A stretch of DNA of 64,000 bases from Arbacia lixula (taxonomy: Eukaryota; Echinodermata; Echinoidea; Arbacioida; Arbaciidae): assembly GCA_963669155.1 (NCBI GenBank), contig OZ022588.1, positions 19,570,938-19,634,937 of the forward strand, written 5' to 3'. The stretch's first letter is position 1; each line of letters opens with the position of its first letter. The notes under the pieces are model-generated. The model ran no database searches. It was not told the origin of the DNA and saw only the letters and a list, made by a program, of their open reading frames with translations. The position numbers were made by a program, and so were the translations under genes. This document shows, piece by piece, positions 34,001-48,551 of this stretch.

Positions 34001-37000
34001 TTCAGCAGGGAAGTAGGATGACCTGAAGCTAGCAGGCAGAACTACAACACTGAGCTTACAGGTAGCTTGTAGAGCCCCTGTCAGTCAAAGTGTAATAGCT
34101 CCCTCTTTGGGTGGAAAGTAACCAACTCACGATTATGATAATCCCCTTTTCACCATCCTGCTATACTGTTTTCATTAGAACAGGTGTGACTATGTAATGA
34201 GATGTGTGCTTCTCATATATTTGATTGATGTTGCTAGGTTGGGCAAGCTGTTAGAAATAATGAATAGTTTCTCACTGAACCTTTCCATCTTTTTCCCTAG
34301 CTCTCTGTGTCTCTCCCCTTCTCTCTCTGTGTTTCTCCATTTCTTCCTTCACCTTCTACCCTCTCCCTCTCCCCTCTCTCTACCCCCTCTCTCTACCTCT
34401 CTACTCCCTCCATGTCTAAGTTCATTGACATCCAGTCACCTGTACATGAACAATTTCCTCTGCCTCATCTCACAGATTACGCTGTCTCCCCATTACTCCT
34501 CCCTCACTGATTGCTCCTTCTCACATAGCTGCGTGAATGAGGAAAGAGGAAAATGGGGAGATGTGTGTTGCCGGGGGAGCTAGAAGTCTGTAATTAGATT
34601 TGGTTCCATCTTGGGGAAGGGAAGGACTTGTCGTTCATGAAAGGTATAACATGGTTGTGTGAAATAAGTGGGAGGGGAGGAGAAAGGTAGGCTTTAGGAG
34701 GGGACAGCGTCATTTATCAATCACATTTTGTCTCTGGAAAACGAGGGATTACTGGTGAGGGAGAGAGATGGAGAAAGTAGCTGTGTTACAGATAGGGAGA
34801 TGGGGGGAGAAAGGAAGAGGGAGGGAGATCCGCTAATGTATGCTATTCTATATGAACATAATTTTTCTTCATATTTGCGTTAAAAGTAGTTGTGCACTAG
34901 AATTATATCAACTTGCATTTCAGTTCTATAACTACATATAGGTCAATTTGATTAAATATCTTGATAAGCAATACAGAGAAAAATTGAAAGAGAGGAAAGA
35001 GGAAAAGAGGAAATATGCCTAGAGGAGGGATAATTAACCTTTTTGTATTCTGTACTTCTCATTTTAATGAGATTGTTTGATTAAAGTGAGGGAGATGCTT
35101 TTAACTTCCGTCCATGTAAGATCCGGTACTTATACTAGTAGCTGCTGAGTCTGATGATCAGGAGTAGTGAAGTGGAATGGGGAGGTGATCCATGATGAGA
35201 TAATGGGATTGCATCTTGAGGAGAGAGCTGAACTGCTGCTGGCTGGAGATCTCTGGGATGTCGGAGGGGAAGGAATAGGATTCCTGGAAACCAGTACTCT
35301 GCATAACCCTTACATTACTAGGCCATGAAAACACCATTGACTTCCTATACATTCATGTCAAAGGCATTGAGAAAGCTACTCTACCATCCCCATCCCGGAA
35401 GTTTGTTTGCCTATCTAGTGATCGATGCCTTAACATCAAACTAACTATGAGAAGTGTCCCTTCATAATATGCACAAATGAGATATTTAGTTTGGAATCAG
35501 AGTATTTATGGAAGAGGCAAGAGGGGATGTGAAGTAATGCTTTTGATAGTTTGTGTGTGAATAGATTCATAATTGGATGTATTGCAGTCTTGAGAAGGGT
35601 TATGTTTTTAGCATCATGACAGAATCTCAAGATGGGTCTTGGTTTGTCTTGTGTTTTTGTATTCAGGCTTCAACTAAATGATGATAAAATTCTTCAATGA
35701 TACTGATGGTAATTGCAGTGATAGTAATAATGATAAAGATAAGAATATTATATTAATGAGAATTGGTTCATTAAATTGACTTGTTTTATTTTTTTTCACT
35801 CAATACACATACAAATAATGCAGAAATACAAGGATACTGTATTACAGCAATGACAATGCAAATGAATATGGCTAGATTTGGGGTGTGGCTCAACAAGTCT
35901 AAACAAATAGATATTTCCGTTCAGACAGATGCTTGGGGTCAGTAAGGGTCAGTAAAGGTGAACCAACCAAGAAGAATAGGCCTAGCTTTCTGTGGAGAGT
36001 GCAGCCATGTGTATCATCCCTTATTGTGTAGGCTGAGACCAGACAAAAGCTGACCGTGGGTCATCCTTTCAGCCTCTTCCTCGCTGGACGTCCACCCTTC
36101 ATTGGCCTCAATCAACCTCAGCATGAACAATCTCTCATGTAATACACTTCTCAGAATACGTGACAACTCACACAATCAGACGTTTCTACCCACAGTGATC
36201 AAATTGTGACAATAGAGACTTAACTGAAATATATTGAGTTTGTATAGACAAGAGGTGGCGTGGAAATGAGGTTTTTCTCTCTGTGAATCGATTCATGAAT
36301 GCATAATGGATATATTGTATCCTCAAGTCTGCTTGTTGATTAAGATGGCTTCTCTGTCAACTGAAAGCTAAGCCTATTCTTCCAGATTTCTAATCCATTT
36401 ACTCACCTCCCCCCCTAAAAATTAAGAAATGATGTGAACAGGTTTTAACGTATATGTTTGTTGCTCTTATACACTGTTAAAGAAGAAAGTACATGTTAAA
36501 AAAGAACCCCCCTCCCATTGAGCCCCATAGATATAACTGACTGATTTAATTATGTCTTGCCAACAAAAAACTTAGATTTGTCTTCATGTTGTTGCCTGTT
36601 GTACTAAGTAGGGCAGCTTCAGCTTAGACATGAGAGCGTGAGAAAGGAGTCTTAGATCTCAAGGATATGACCCACTCACCCTCACATTTCTTGGCAGTGG
36701 TTCAAACATTTCTATGTCTTTAATCACCTTTCATGTGCTTTGTTCCGCTCCATGTTTCCTTATTGTGTGAAAGGACAGTAGCATGTAGCTGAAAAGATTG
36801 CCTGGAAAAACAACTTTCCTTTTGAAGAGAGATAAGAGATGTAAGGCTGACTGAGCCTTGGCACATGCTTTGACATTCATGTATTGTGTAGACCCATGCC
36901 ACTGTCAGGCTTTCAGCTGAGAATATCACGATCATATTCATAACCTGGATTGTGTCAATGCTAGTTTGTATATAGCTCAAGGTTGTCTTTGCCAGTAAGA

Positions 37001-37867
37001 TGTCCTTGCTTGGTGTAGCATGTAATCCAAGCCAAACTCTTCCCCTGCTTACTTCATCTCTTCACCTTGCCGCTATGCTGCATGGCGCTCAGTCATTGTG
37101 CCTCATGCAGCCTCCAGCACTAATGAGGATACCACTAATTAGGAAGCAACATTGCAAGAATGGGGGACAAGTCTAGCCAGGAATTACCAGCTAACTAGAG
37201 CAGATTGAGAGAAAATAGAAGAGACAAGATGTTGTTTCAGGATTAAGATAATTGTCAAAGAATGTCTTGTCTCTTTCTAATCTTCTGAGTTTAAAGAGAA
37301 AATGTTGGCTAAGAATTGCTACCCATTTTGCTATTAGGTCCATGTATTAAGCATAGCACACAGGTGTGGGGTGCCCCCTGTGTTCTGTTCTGGCTTGTAT
37401 AGCTTGTATCGGTGCACTTGTAAGAATACATACATAGTAATTGAATTATCAAAGTTGGTGAAAGACAATATAGTATAGGTTGAGATAAACACCCAGCTTG
37501 ATCAATCTGCATACACCTAACATTGTTGTTGTAAATCACGCTTCATGTGATAACACTTTCTGATTGATGCAGAACCAATGTTTTGTAAATGTTTGAAGTT
37601 TTTGTTTTTATTTCATGATTTCATTAATCAACAAATGAGATCAAATATTACTTATGTCATGTGTAACAAAAATGAGTTAGTACAGTTTCTACACTTTCCA
37701 TTTGGGAAAACTCATTATGTCACAGCATGTTCTTATAACTTTTGATGGTGGTGCATTTGGCCACCAGCTGGTACTGTACCTCTATAATAGGTTTTATTTC
37801 CTCTTGGTCTACCCCCATTTCATCTCCTGGGACAACTTTAAAACTACCTTTTAAAGTCATGTAAAGT
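31026..37867. other. Non-coding stretch
   Basis: No gene is recognised. Simple sequence includes a purine-rich tract at 31600-31740, a (TG)n plus poly-G run at about 32868-32906 and a pyrimidine tract at 34301-34420. Short plus- and minus-strand ORFs here are low-complexity or unremarkable. Confidence 0.5.
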
Positions 37868-38150
37868 AAACCTTAACTCTTAACCCAAACTCTTACCCCA
37901 ACTCTAAACTTTAATACCCCCAATCCTAACCCTTCATCCATAGCCCCTATACCTAACCTAGACAAAATGAGACTAACACCAAGTGAAGGAAACTTAAATG
38001 AGGATAAACTAGGTAAGCGAAGGTAGACCAGGTGAAAATAGACTAAGTGAAAGTAGACTAAATTCAATAAAACTGAATTGAGGCAGACTAAATGAAAGTA
38101 AACCAAATTTATATTGGCCATATTAAGGCAGACTATAAGAAGGTAGACCA
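37868..38150. repeat. Telomere-like CCTAA variants followed by a GTAGACTAA minisatellite
   Basis: 37868-37960 contains repeated ACTCTTAACCC, CCCAATCCTAACCC and CCCCTATACCTAACC variants. From about 37970, imperfect 16-18 bp units of the type AAGTAGACTAA.TGAAAG repeat to 38150. The two arrays abut. Whether they form one element is unclear. Confidence 0.6.
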
Positions 38151-41100
38151 ATTAACACTGTACCACTCATGGGCCTCTTAAAGGAAGTAAAGGAACATGA
38201 GCAAAGTGGAAGGGACATGCGCATGTTCTTCCTTTGAGCCAACTCTGGTCTTCCTGATAGATCTTCCTGCCTCGGAGGCTGGTCTGAGTCACGGTGGCGT
38301 GACTTGTGTTTCCGTTAGGAAGCCATGTGGTCACAACCCAACAAGGAAAGTTTGAACCCATACCAGCCAAACTTGTAATGACTGCTAAACAAGTTATTTC
38401 CTCTGCTTCACGCTCTGTTCTTACTGTATGCAGTTACGTGTTGTGGTACCTGAAGAGACGACAGCCGTGACACGATTCACAGCTTTGGGTTTCCGGCTCA
38501 CAAACAAAATGCTGCAGCTGCCCAATTCTGTTCACAGCTTGTCAAAGCAAGTTTCGAGTCAATTCAATTCAATAATGGGATAGCAGCTGGCATCATTTCA
38601 TACAAATACATGAAAAGCGGCTCACAAAACAGAATTGATCATGTTTTCATAATGATAATGGGCATACAATCATGCATGATTATGATACAGGTAAAAGAAG
38701 ACAACATACAAATAGATATATTGCAATGTGAATTTATCAATTCTTTTCCAAGTATGACATTGCAATTAAAGATTAAGTAGACAAATTTACCCATCCCACA
38801 GCTTTCAAATATTGCGCATCAATGTACTTCATTATGACATTTGGTTAAGTAGATGAACAAAGAAAGGAAGTAGACGACTAGTCACTTGAGTTTTCAACTT
38901 GAGAAAGAACCTAACCTTACTCGTTTAGAAATGATCAATCATCAGAATTGTTCACCGATTAAAGTAGGATATGCATTTGATGGAATAGTACCGGCACTTA
39001 AGATAGCAACTTAAGAAAGAAACTGCACATCTGAACTATTGCATCTGAACAGTGCCCAAACCATTCATGTACCTGCCTGCTCATCGTTGACTTTTCCTCT
39101 TCTATGGGGCTATCCAGGGTGCGAAGTGAAGTTAGCACCTCGTTTGAGAGGAAACCACAGACAGCGAAGATAGCACCTTGCTTTAGGAAAAGGTAACAAC
39201 AGCTGACATAATATGTTGGCATTATCGACCCTGCACTTTTTAGATGTAACTGTGAAATTGTGATCACAACCCCTTACCAAAAGGATCTGGGGGCACAGTT
39301 TGCATCCCAAGTAAGTTCTTACATTCATCAAATTTGTTGTAATGCACCACATCCTTGAGGCAGATATTAATGTAGTGGCAATGACACCATTTAATGGAAG
39401 GAATAAGATGGCCCTTACACACTAATGTTGTTTTATTGAGAGTATCCTGAGAGCGCCACCAATGACCTTTTGGGGGAGTGGGCTACCCTCTAGAAATATC
39501 AGAATTCCAACTATATTAATGAATATCAATCCTGTGGACCCATTTGGCTAATATCTGTCAGACTGCAAGGCTGTCTGCTGTGTATGCCTAGCTTGTGTCC
39601 TCTCCAGAAACTGAGGTAGGTAGGGAAATGGATGAGGAGTTTGCTTTATGACAGGTCAGACAATTATATAAGGGAGATGGGCTACCTTAGATATAGCTCT
39701 CAGAAATAAAGCCAAAGCCAAATCAGACACAAATATAGATATATTGATTTGTCAATCAAAGCCTGTATTGAACTTTTCTGTTGTGTATGCCCTGTTTGTG
39801 CCCTTTCTAGGACCGGAGGTGGGTGGGGTAGGGGTGTGAGGTTTCCTGAGCGATGGGTCATCGGTAGCACGCACTGTTTGGAGAATCACTGTGTGTTATT
39901 TCAGGGAGACAAGGATTGACTAGATCCAGGCTTGTGAACATAGCAAGCTTCCTCTGACATAGGTGTGTTCAATGAAACTTCAAGAGGTGAACTTTCTGCA
40001 CTTTGCCTTTTGCTATTGGGAAATTAATGTTTGGAAAGGCATGGTTCAAAGTGGAAACACTGAAGTGGAGGCAGGGGGGAGCTTGTTATAATGAAGAAGA
40101 AAAGAAATCCAGTAGGGAAAATGAATTCTCTGAAAAGATATGACAGTATTAATTGAAAATGAAAGTATATAAACCAGATCATGAAAGTGTATTATATCAA
40201 AATAAGGGAAGCATAAGCAGAGATTACTTGATATGACGTCCATCTTAGCTAAAACTGATTGCTTGAGTGGATTTCTGTCAATCACAGCTCTGCCTTCTTT
40301 GTTAGTTGTATGTATGGTAATGTTTCCACCTTTTAAATAGGATTTCCTCTTGGGTTTTTGCTAAACTCAAAAGGAAGTACACATAATTACACTGAGCCGG
40401 CATGTAAGCCACATTCTCATGCTAGTGTACTTGTGGTAGTAAATGTCACAGGGTTCTCATAGTTGAACTTGCATGTCACAGTGCTATTTAGGCAGATTTT
40501 GAAATACTGTAATTGGACAATGGCGTACAATGTGGCCATGACCCGATGTAATTAAACAAGACAAGGATGGCACCAAACTGATAGGTCATTGAGATTGGGA
40601 TGTTATTTTTTGCCCTGGGATTGATTAATATCCTCTTTTTAAGAGGTTGGAGTGGATATCGATTGATTAAAGAGTGGTTAATATGTTGCCATGGTTACTG
40701 TTATTGAGCTGTCCTATCTTGTTATCGGTGTGGAGTGTATTGTGGGAATGTGGGTAATTCAGCTTTGATTGCAAACATTTACACAAATGCTGTAGTGATG
40801 GAAGCTGTCCATTCACAGTAGCGAAAGATAAGGTGAGGCAGGTGGGTATACTAAGGAGTGATTTGTTGTAGAGTTGGTGATATCTTCTTGTATTCAAAAT
40901 ACCACAAAATAAATATTGATATACAGAATAAGCTAAGATTTTATTTAAAAACATGTTTTTTTAAATTTCAGCAGTAGACAAATGTAAGTTTACACCAAAT
41001 ATTATCTGTCTAAAGATTGTAATATTATTTGCACTTACTACATTGCTTGTGAGGAAACTATTGGTATGTTGCACTGTTTCAGTGAACTCAATGAGATATC

Positions 41101-42448
41101 AGTGCTGTTGGTTTGCCTAACATAGCAGTAGGTTTACCTGCCCTCGCCTCTGCAAGATGCAATGCTGCATAGTAGAAGTTATATGTCTTAGGAGCATATT
41201 TACATCCAACTTGAATTAGAATCAACTTTGCTAATCAGTATTTGAGTGTTGCATTGCATTGATGTCCACCCAAATCTCTCTACTGATTTACGGGAAGACT
41301 GTTTTTGGCCCAGACAACCAGACCTAAAATCAGGCCCAAATATAGGCCTGTCTGCATCACATAACTAGCCATGGCACCAAGTTCTCTTCCCTCCCAGTCT
41401 TGCTTGTAGTATTCTCCTTCCATGGCACCAGGGGTTCGTCCAGCCCAGGCAGAGACCGGTCAGTGAGAGTCACCCCCTCCCACTGTCCAGCAGCGTCCGG
41501 CACTGGCCAGAGACGTCCTCTCCCATTCCGCTGCCAATCAAGGAGGTGTTCAGTAATTAACAAGACTAATCCAGGCTTCCTCATACTAGAACCAGTCCTG
41601 CTGTGAATCCGCTAGCTCCATGATTAAATTAGCTGGTCTGTCTTCTTCACTGGTTTCAATTCCCCTTTTCGCACTGTAAATATAATCCTGATGGTTTGGT
41701 AATGCAGAGCTGCCAAGTAGTACTAGATTCCAGCATTTCATACTGGTATTTGAGAAGAATATTGAAGGTTTCATACAAAATACTGATTTCATACTGTCTA
41801 GTTCATGGTATTGTCTTTCATTGAAAATACTGAATTTCAGCCTCTAGAATACTGAAGTGTTTTGATCCAGGTTGGCAGCCCTGGTAATGTATGTTCCTCA
41901 TATCAGATGGCTATGATAAGGGATGATGATTGATATAAATGATTGTAAAAAACATTGATGGTGTTAAGGACCATCTGGTGTCTGATTGTATGTGAATAAG
42001 ACATTTAAATTGCTTGATGAAAGTTGATGAAAGTTCATGCCTTGTGGTAGAAGGCAAGGTCTTTGCCTGATGCAGAGTTTGTTGCACAGATCTACAAATC
42101 AGCACAAATGGGGTCAAAAAGTGCTGATTGCTTTGAGGAACATTCCAATCAAGCAACATTTACAGAGATAAACTATCAGTTGAGGGATGCACTACTATTT
42201 GACGTATGAATACTACTGGCCAGAATCAAGGGGTTATTGCATGATTATCTAACCTGGCGCCTTCATGACAAGCTCATGGACAGGTCAACTAACCAAATCA
42301 AATGGTCAAATGGTCAACTGGAGCTTAATGGTCTCTGATTGCTCATCACATAGCTTGTCTGAGCTGGACTGGTCAAGCAAAACCTGGTATGGAGATTGTC
42401 ATTTCTGTTGTCCTGTGTGACCCTTCTTTATAGTCAGCTCACAAAAAT
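38151..42448. other. Non-coding stretch with a diverged duplication
   Basis: No gene is recognised. Around 39470-39660 and 39675-39890 a block is duplicated with divergence: GTGGGCTACC..., then CTG(C/T)TGTGTATGCC, TGTG(T/C)CCT and GAGGT(A/G)GGT in the same order. The rest is unique sequence with scattered short ORFs. Confidence 0.5.
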
Positions 42449-42832
42449 CAGTCCAGAATCTTTTAATGGATATTATCTAATCTTGTCACTATTCATCCCT
42501 AAACCATAATGATGCTATAACCTCACTCTTATCTTAGACACGTTGAGCCATTAGTCTCAATTTCCCTCCCTCCTGCACCCACACACCCACTCATCCCACC
42601 CCTCCCAATCAGAATTTACTAAGATGTAAAACTGAAAACTGACATGAAAAAAATGATAAAACACCCATATCAGTCCAGAATCTTTTAATGGATATTACCT
42701 AATCTTGTCATTGTTCATACCTGAACCGTAATGATGCTATAAACTCATTCCCAGCTTAGACACGTTAATCCATTAGTCTCAGTCCCTTCCGCACACCCAC
42801 ACACCACACCCCTCCCTATCAGAAATGACCCA
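42449..42832. repeat. Diverged tandem duplication, period about 222 bp
   Basis: Copies start CAGTCCAGAATCTTTTAATG at 42449 and 42671 and share ATCTAATCTTGTCA-type, AATGATGCTATAA and TTAGACACGTT blocks, ending in ACACCCACAC-rich sequence. Several substitutions and an indel separate them, so this duplication is older than the 20.7 kb one. Confidence 0.82.
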
Positions 42833-43429
42833 AATATATCCCTTTGATTTAAACCCCAAATCTTTATGTTTAAAACCAAAAGTTTAAGGAATGATTAATC
42901 AATATGCGTTCATGATTGCAGCTTGAAGAATGAATGGATCTTGTGTGAGTTGAAGATTTAGCCAATTTCAAAGAGAAAGAACAGATGAAGTGTCTGCTAT
43001 TCAGTATTTATTCATTTATTACCGTACGCACAATATCAAGTTGAAACTTATAAGTGTATGTGATTCTGGCAATATTTCCTTACCCAAAATAAAATAATAG
43101 AAAGTTATATATCTGAAGGAGATTAAGTTTGCAGTCTGAATGGGTCCCTGGTCATGCCACCATTACCTGCACTCAAAAAGAAAAGTTAATAATACAAGCG
43201 TCTGCTCCTCCTCTTCCTCTTCAAAGTTTGAACTTCCTGCCGCAATTTCTCGTTTATTTCTGGTTATGTCTTCTCTCCCTATTTATAGGCCGAGACAATT
43301 ATAGCCATTATGTGATATCCTTCATGCACCTCAGTGTATAGCCAAGCTATAATGGTCAGTTACATAGTGTGAAAGTGAGAGAAGGTGAAGTAAGCGCTTT
43401 AAGTGGTCAAGCAGACACATTAGTATTTA

Positions 43430-43850
43430 GACAACATAAATTATCCTTATTTACATTTGTCTGTCTGTAAAGTTCTTAATAACCAAGCACCCCACTATAA
43501 AGATACTTATGTAAATCTAATTACACCTTCTAGGAGATTACAGTCATCATTTGATCCTCTCCCTCTCATATATCCAGGTAGTTGCACTTTGGCCTGTGAT
43601 AGGACTTTCACTCTATCTGCTTCAAAACACTGGACTGATTCACCATTTACAATTAGACATTCTACATCAGTGAACACTTTCAGAAAGGCTCTGAAAACAC
43701 ATGTTTTTTTTTAGGAATTTTTAGTTGGTTGTCTTCTTAATAGTATGTACATGTATGTGTATTCATAATTGTTTCATTGTAAGTGTTGTGCATTAAGTAA
43801 TAAAAATTTGGTTATGTTCAACCTTTGTAGATGCCTTTTAAACTCTCTAT
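43430..43850 (+). mobile_element. 5'-truncated LINE (non-LTR retrotransposon) 3' end
   Basis: A frame from 43457 to 43714 encodes the extreme C-terminus of a reverse-transcriptase polyprotein. Markers are VCKVLNNQAPHY, ITPSRRLQSS, CDRTFTLSASKHWTDSPF and FRKALKTHVFF. This pattern is typical of the last 90 residues of CR1/L2-like elements, where it reads roughly A(P).YL...L...P.R.LRSS...L.......GDRAFS.AAPKLWNSLP...R.......FK..LKTHLF. About 130 bp of AT-rich 3' UTR follow. The reverse-transcriptase core is absent, so the copy is dead. Confidence 0.85.
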
Positions 43851-44599
43851 TAAGTATTGTAGATATTTTTTAAATAGTATTACATCTCAATTATTCTATC
43901 AAACACAGAGTGAGTTAATCTTAACATGCTACCCTCCATTAGACCAGTAGACAGGGGAGAGAGTGACAAGGGATTAACTCTCAGACTCCTTGGGATTAGT
44001 TTCTGACACTTACAGCCCAATTAGGATTATCCTCCCCCTCCCATCCCCTCCTCCTCTTCCTCTTGCCCTCACTCCCCATCAAGCAGCTTGTCTTCTGTCT
44101 GAACCTTCCTCCCTGAAGGAACCCCTCTGGTCCAGATTCACACCACAGTTCAAATCTGTCTTCTCGGGGGAATGCACAGTGTTTGCATGTAACCCTTAGT
44201 GATGAACTTTCATTTCTGGATATTTTTCTGTAATCGTTATTTTTCATCCTGGAGGATGTAGGATATAGAATGAGTCACCCAGTTGGTGCTGAATACTTGT
44301 GGAATTTATGTGTTCTTTTTAACAGTTACTGTAGATTGGCATAAAATCAGAGAAAGATCTTGAAGAAAGTTTTTATTGGAGTGTTTGAATGTAATCCCCA
44401 TAAAGCCCTTTCTATGTGAGTGTTGAGTAATATGACATGTCTGGTAATAGACACATCCTATTGATTGGGAACAAGAGGATTACCAAGATTGATAACATGT
44501 TGTGATGATTTGATTAGTTGACTGCAGTAAGTTGTGGGACTATGATCGAAATCTCTTGTGTTCTCTTGCACTCTGAGGAATCTTTAGAATAGTCATCAG

Positions 44600-44875
44600 G
44601 ATTTAAGAAGGAAGAAGGGGGATTAGGGAGATGGGGACAAGGAAGAACAAGAAGACGAAGAAGAAGGAGAAGGAAGAAGGGGTATGGAGAATTAGGAAGA
44701 GGAGGAGGACAAGGAAAAGATACAAGAATAAGAAGACACTAAAAAAAGAGGGAAGAAGAGAGGGCAGAGAAGAAGTATGAAGAGGAAGGGGTGGAGGAGA
44801 AGGAAAAGGAGGAGTACAGAGAAAAAGCAAAAGGAGATAAGGATGAGTAGGAGAAGAGGAGGGGAAGGCATCACA
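44600..44875. repeat. Purine (GAA/GGA)-rich tract
   Basis: The plus strand is nearly all A and G (AAGAAGAAGGAGAAGGAAG type) for about 270 bp. A shorter similar tract lies at 45344-45412. The minus-strand Phe/Leu/Ser ORFs here are products of the base composition. Confidence 0.85.
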
Positions 44876-46439
44876 AACCAGCTCAATATGTGTGCCAGAA
44901 GTATCTGGTTAATAATTCAGTTGGAAAATAGTACTTTGTCCACAATCTGAACCATTATAATATCCAGTGACTCTGTTTCCTAGCAACCATAGAGTAGACA
45001 AACCATGACAGAGTTGCAGCACACCTTTTCTCTCTGCCTGTTGTGTCTATAAAGTGCAATCAACAACAAACCAGCTTTATTTCTGCAGATTCAGCAAGAC
45101 CCTAGGATGATTCCAAAAGAGTAACAATTGCTGTCATGTATTGTTTTATCTGTTCATTTTAAAGTAAATCTAATATATATATACATTTAAGAATACACGT
45201 TAAAAAGTCAGAGCACTTGTTGATTGTCATTTTGAAAATAGTTAAAAATACTTCTACAGTTACTACTTAGCATACTTATAGTATAACAAACGCTGATATT
45301 GTTAACAATCGTAAAATGAGAAACACAAAGACGGTTAAGAGAAGATGGTGAGGGGTTAAGAAGAAGGAGATGAACAAGATGGAAGAGGGGGAGAAGAAGA
45401 AGGAGAAGAAAATGATTTACCTCATGGTTGTTTTGCAGAATGTTGATTACTTAAAAAAAAATGCAAAATTTTGTGCTTGCCAACCTCTGTATTCACCTTG
45501 AATTTTATCATTTCTCTTTTGAAACATCAATTAAAATATGAAGCTTCTGTTTGATTTCCAAGCTCCCAGAAAACAAGTAATAGCGCCATCAGTGTTTCAA
45601 ATCAGTCATTAGCTGGAGAAAAGTTGGTCTCAGTCGTAGATGTGAGTGCGTGTGCGTGTGTTGTGAGAAGAGAAAGAGAAAGACCAAGACAGAGTGAGAG
45701 AAAGGAGAGAGGGAGAGAGACACACACACACTCTCTCACACACACAAACCCATGGGAATGAGAAATCTGGTTCAGCAGACTGTAGGGTCCATGGTATGAC
45801 TTATCTCTCTCCTTGACAGTGGTACAGCAGTTGTAGCTTACAGCAGAATCATGGAGATCATTCTCCCAAGTGTACTCATTACACCTGATTGCTCTCTGTA
45901 TAAAGGTTACTATCACTACAGGATCTGCACATGGGGACAGAGCCATATGGGGTGATCTACGTTTGTAAATACTGAGACCTTTCCCACCAAAATATGAAAT
46001 GTGTACCATTCAATGGTGCATGAAAATACTTAGTGGCCATTCCAGTAAAGGTTATTTTTGTGAGAACTTCAAATTATATCAGTACAGGGGGAAAGAATTT
46101 AAAGGCGTTGAGTGAGAAATCTTTTTGAAGAGATATTTGTCTGAGGGAGAGAGGAAGGGGGTAGAGAAAGGGGGTTGAGATGATAAGATATTTAGGAGCA
46201 AGAAAGATCATTTCATCATGGGTCAGACAGTGACTCATGCTGAAGCACGTAGGAGGAAGCAATACGTTTATAGTGGATAAATTCTGGAGTAAGACTGCTG
46301 TAAATGGCAGTCCATTGAGTGCAATGGAAGGTCAGACAGGGAGAGAGGGTGGGAGGGGGGGAGGAGGAAGGGGGAAGCCTTGGCCTCAGCAAGGATGAGT
46401 GGAGGCTAGCTTCAGAAATTGAGGTGAAGGTGGAGAGCT

Positions 46440-46471
46440 GGGAAAGAAAGAGAGACAGAGATATGAAGAGG

Positions 46472-46515
<44 letters not shown>

Positions 46516-46700
46516 CAGAAAGTGGGTGAGGAGGGCAGAGAGAGAGAGAACAGGGAAACATCAAGAAACAAGACATGCTTGTGGACAAGTATAAAGTGGT
46601 GTGAATGGGACATAGGGAATAAAGAGAGAGGGAAGGAGACAGAGGGAGAGAGGGAGACTGAGAGTGAAGGTTGAGTGAGAGAGAGAATAAGCCTTGGCCT
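46440..46700. repeat. Purine tract with (AG)n core
   Basis: An uninterrupted (AG)n run of about 36 bp lies at 46474-46509 within a longer GAGAGA/GGGAGA region. It is a likely length-polymorphic microsatellite. Confidence 0.88.
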
Positions 46701-47521
46701 GAGGTGGAGTAGATTGAGGCACTGTATGAATGCAGTGCCTATCCAAGCTGATCTTGAACCTGCTGTTGAGTGATTCTCCCCTGATTGAGCCTGCCCACAC
46801 CATTAACTGTGTGTCAACCATTCATGCAGATATACACAAGAAATACACACAATTTCCATAGAGCACCATAATTTCTAGCATTTAAAGGGTTAAAAGATAT
46901 CTACTGTGGGCTAGGTAGGACTATACCTGTCCACAAGAAATATATTTTCTGTTTAAGCAGGGCAGTTAAAACTTAAACATTATCATCTTGTGATTCATTT
47001 AATTTTAAACAACCACACAAAATATAATGAGTCATTAGTAAAGGCATTTAAAGGGAATTCCTGTTTACCATATATGAAGATGTTTGTGTGGTAGATGCCT
47101 TCTTACTTGTGCTGGTAGTGACTACACACTGTGATTCATTTTTCAAACAGAACATATTATGTTTGCACAAATATTGATTTGTCTGGTAATTTTGATGAGG
47201 TAGATTCATTATGAGTGTGAGGGTAAAACCATTACTCAACACGAAGCTGGGATGCATGAAAGCATTAAATTGGCTTACTCACAATGAAGGACTAGGATTA
47301 TAGGCAATTAGCATACGCATAATAGAATCTCTTGCTGGTCTTGTCTGTGCTATCATTATGACACCATGTTCCATGAGCTCTCATGTCTCATGCTCCATCA
47401 TCCTTATTCACCATCCTTGAGTCAAGACATGACAAAGAAAGCTTTCAAGATCAGTGCAAGTCTAGTCATTGTCTGAGGGTGAGTAACCAGGCCGGCTTTG
47501 TTCTCTGTCTGCCCATGCACC

Positions 47522-47870
47522 CTCCCCCCCCCCTCTCTCTCTTTCCATCTCTCTCTCTCTGTCTCTCTGTCTCTCTCCCCCTATCCCTTTCTTTCTCTCT
47601 TCCTCACTTTGTCCATCTCTCTCTCAAACACAATCTTTGTCTCTCCCTTTCACCTCTCCCTTTATCCTCCCCCATTCTTCTCCTCCTCCCCCCTCACTTC
47701 CCCTCTCCCTCTCTCTCCCCTCCTTCCCCTATTCGTCTCTCTCTCTCCCCTCTCCCCTCCCCCCCCCCTCTCTCCCTCTCCCTTCTCCCCTCTCCTTCTC
47801 CCTCTCCCTCTCCCCTCTCCCCTCTCCTCCCTCTCCCCCTCTCTCCCTCTCCCTCTCTACCCCTCCATCT
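47522..47870. repeat. Pyrimidine (CTCTCC)-rich tract
   Basis: The plus strand is almost only C and T, in CTCTCTCCC/CCTCTCCC units, for about 350 bp. Overlapping Ser/Pro/Leu ORFs in all three plus frames are artefacts of the missing purines. Confidence 0.88.
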
Positions 47871-48551
47871 GGTTCTCTGCTCCTGTTGTGTGATTCCTAG
47901 CCCAGTCATGCATTGATTGGGGAGGGGTGTGTGTGGATAATAGAACAAAGTTCATGAGCATCTGGTGTGGGGTTTGTCCAGTCTGTCATACCAGACCCTA
48001 TCTGACATTATCAATGCACAGACTTTTGACTGAGGTGTCTTCCCTCCCTTTCTCATTTCTTTGTCTTATTTGCTACCTTCAGAAATGTATATATAGCAAT
48101 CCCTACCGGCATTTAATTTGTTCACGAAAAACAGGTGTATAATGTACGATGATTGTTATTTTTCCGCAGCACTCATTAGTGCTGAACGTCATTATTTTGT
48201 TCTATATAAACAGAGAGAAAATCCATACAGCCTGAGATTAACTTTCTTAAAAATGTCCTGACAACTGATGGCCAAGTCAAGAGTCATTAGCATTCAATTA
48301 AATGTGTATATTTTGTTTAATTTAGGGTCATTTTCATTTGATCAAATGTGTAAAAAAATTTAAAAGATGCCAATTTCTGATTCAGGAAATCAACTCGATC
48401 TGAAGTTGGTTTCTCATTAGACCCAAACTGCAGAATGGCATGCTGTTTGGTCACCAAATCTTCCTGCACAATATTGGTGCTAAAAAGTCCTTTAGTATGA
48501 TCAATCTTGGTCTGAGTCTGTTTATGAAGACTATGCAGGCATTGTTCCAGA

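Noticed and set aside
45602..46009. 135-codon minus-strand ORF with Val/Cys and Ser/Leu runs
   Set aside because: Half of it is a GAGAGA/CACACA simple-sequence region. The remainder has no recognisable domain or splice context.
47383..47916. Ser/Pro/Leu-rich plus-strand ORFs
   Set aside because: They are translations of a CTCTCC tract, with similar products in several overlapping frames.
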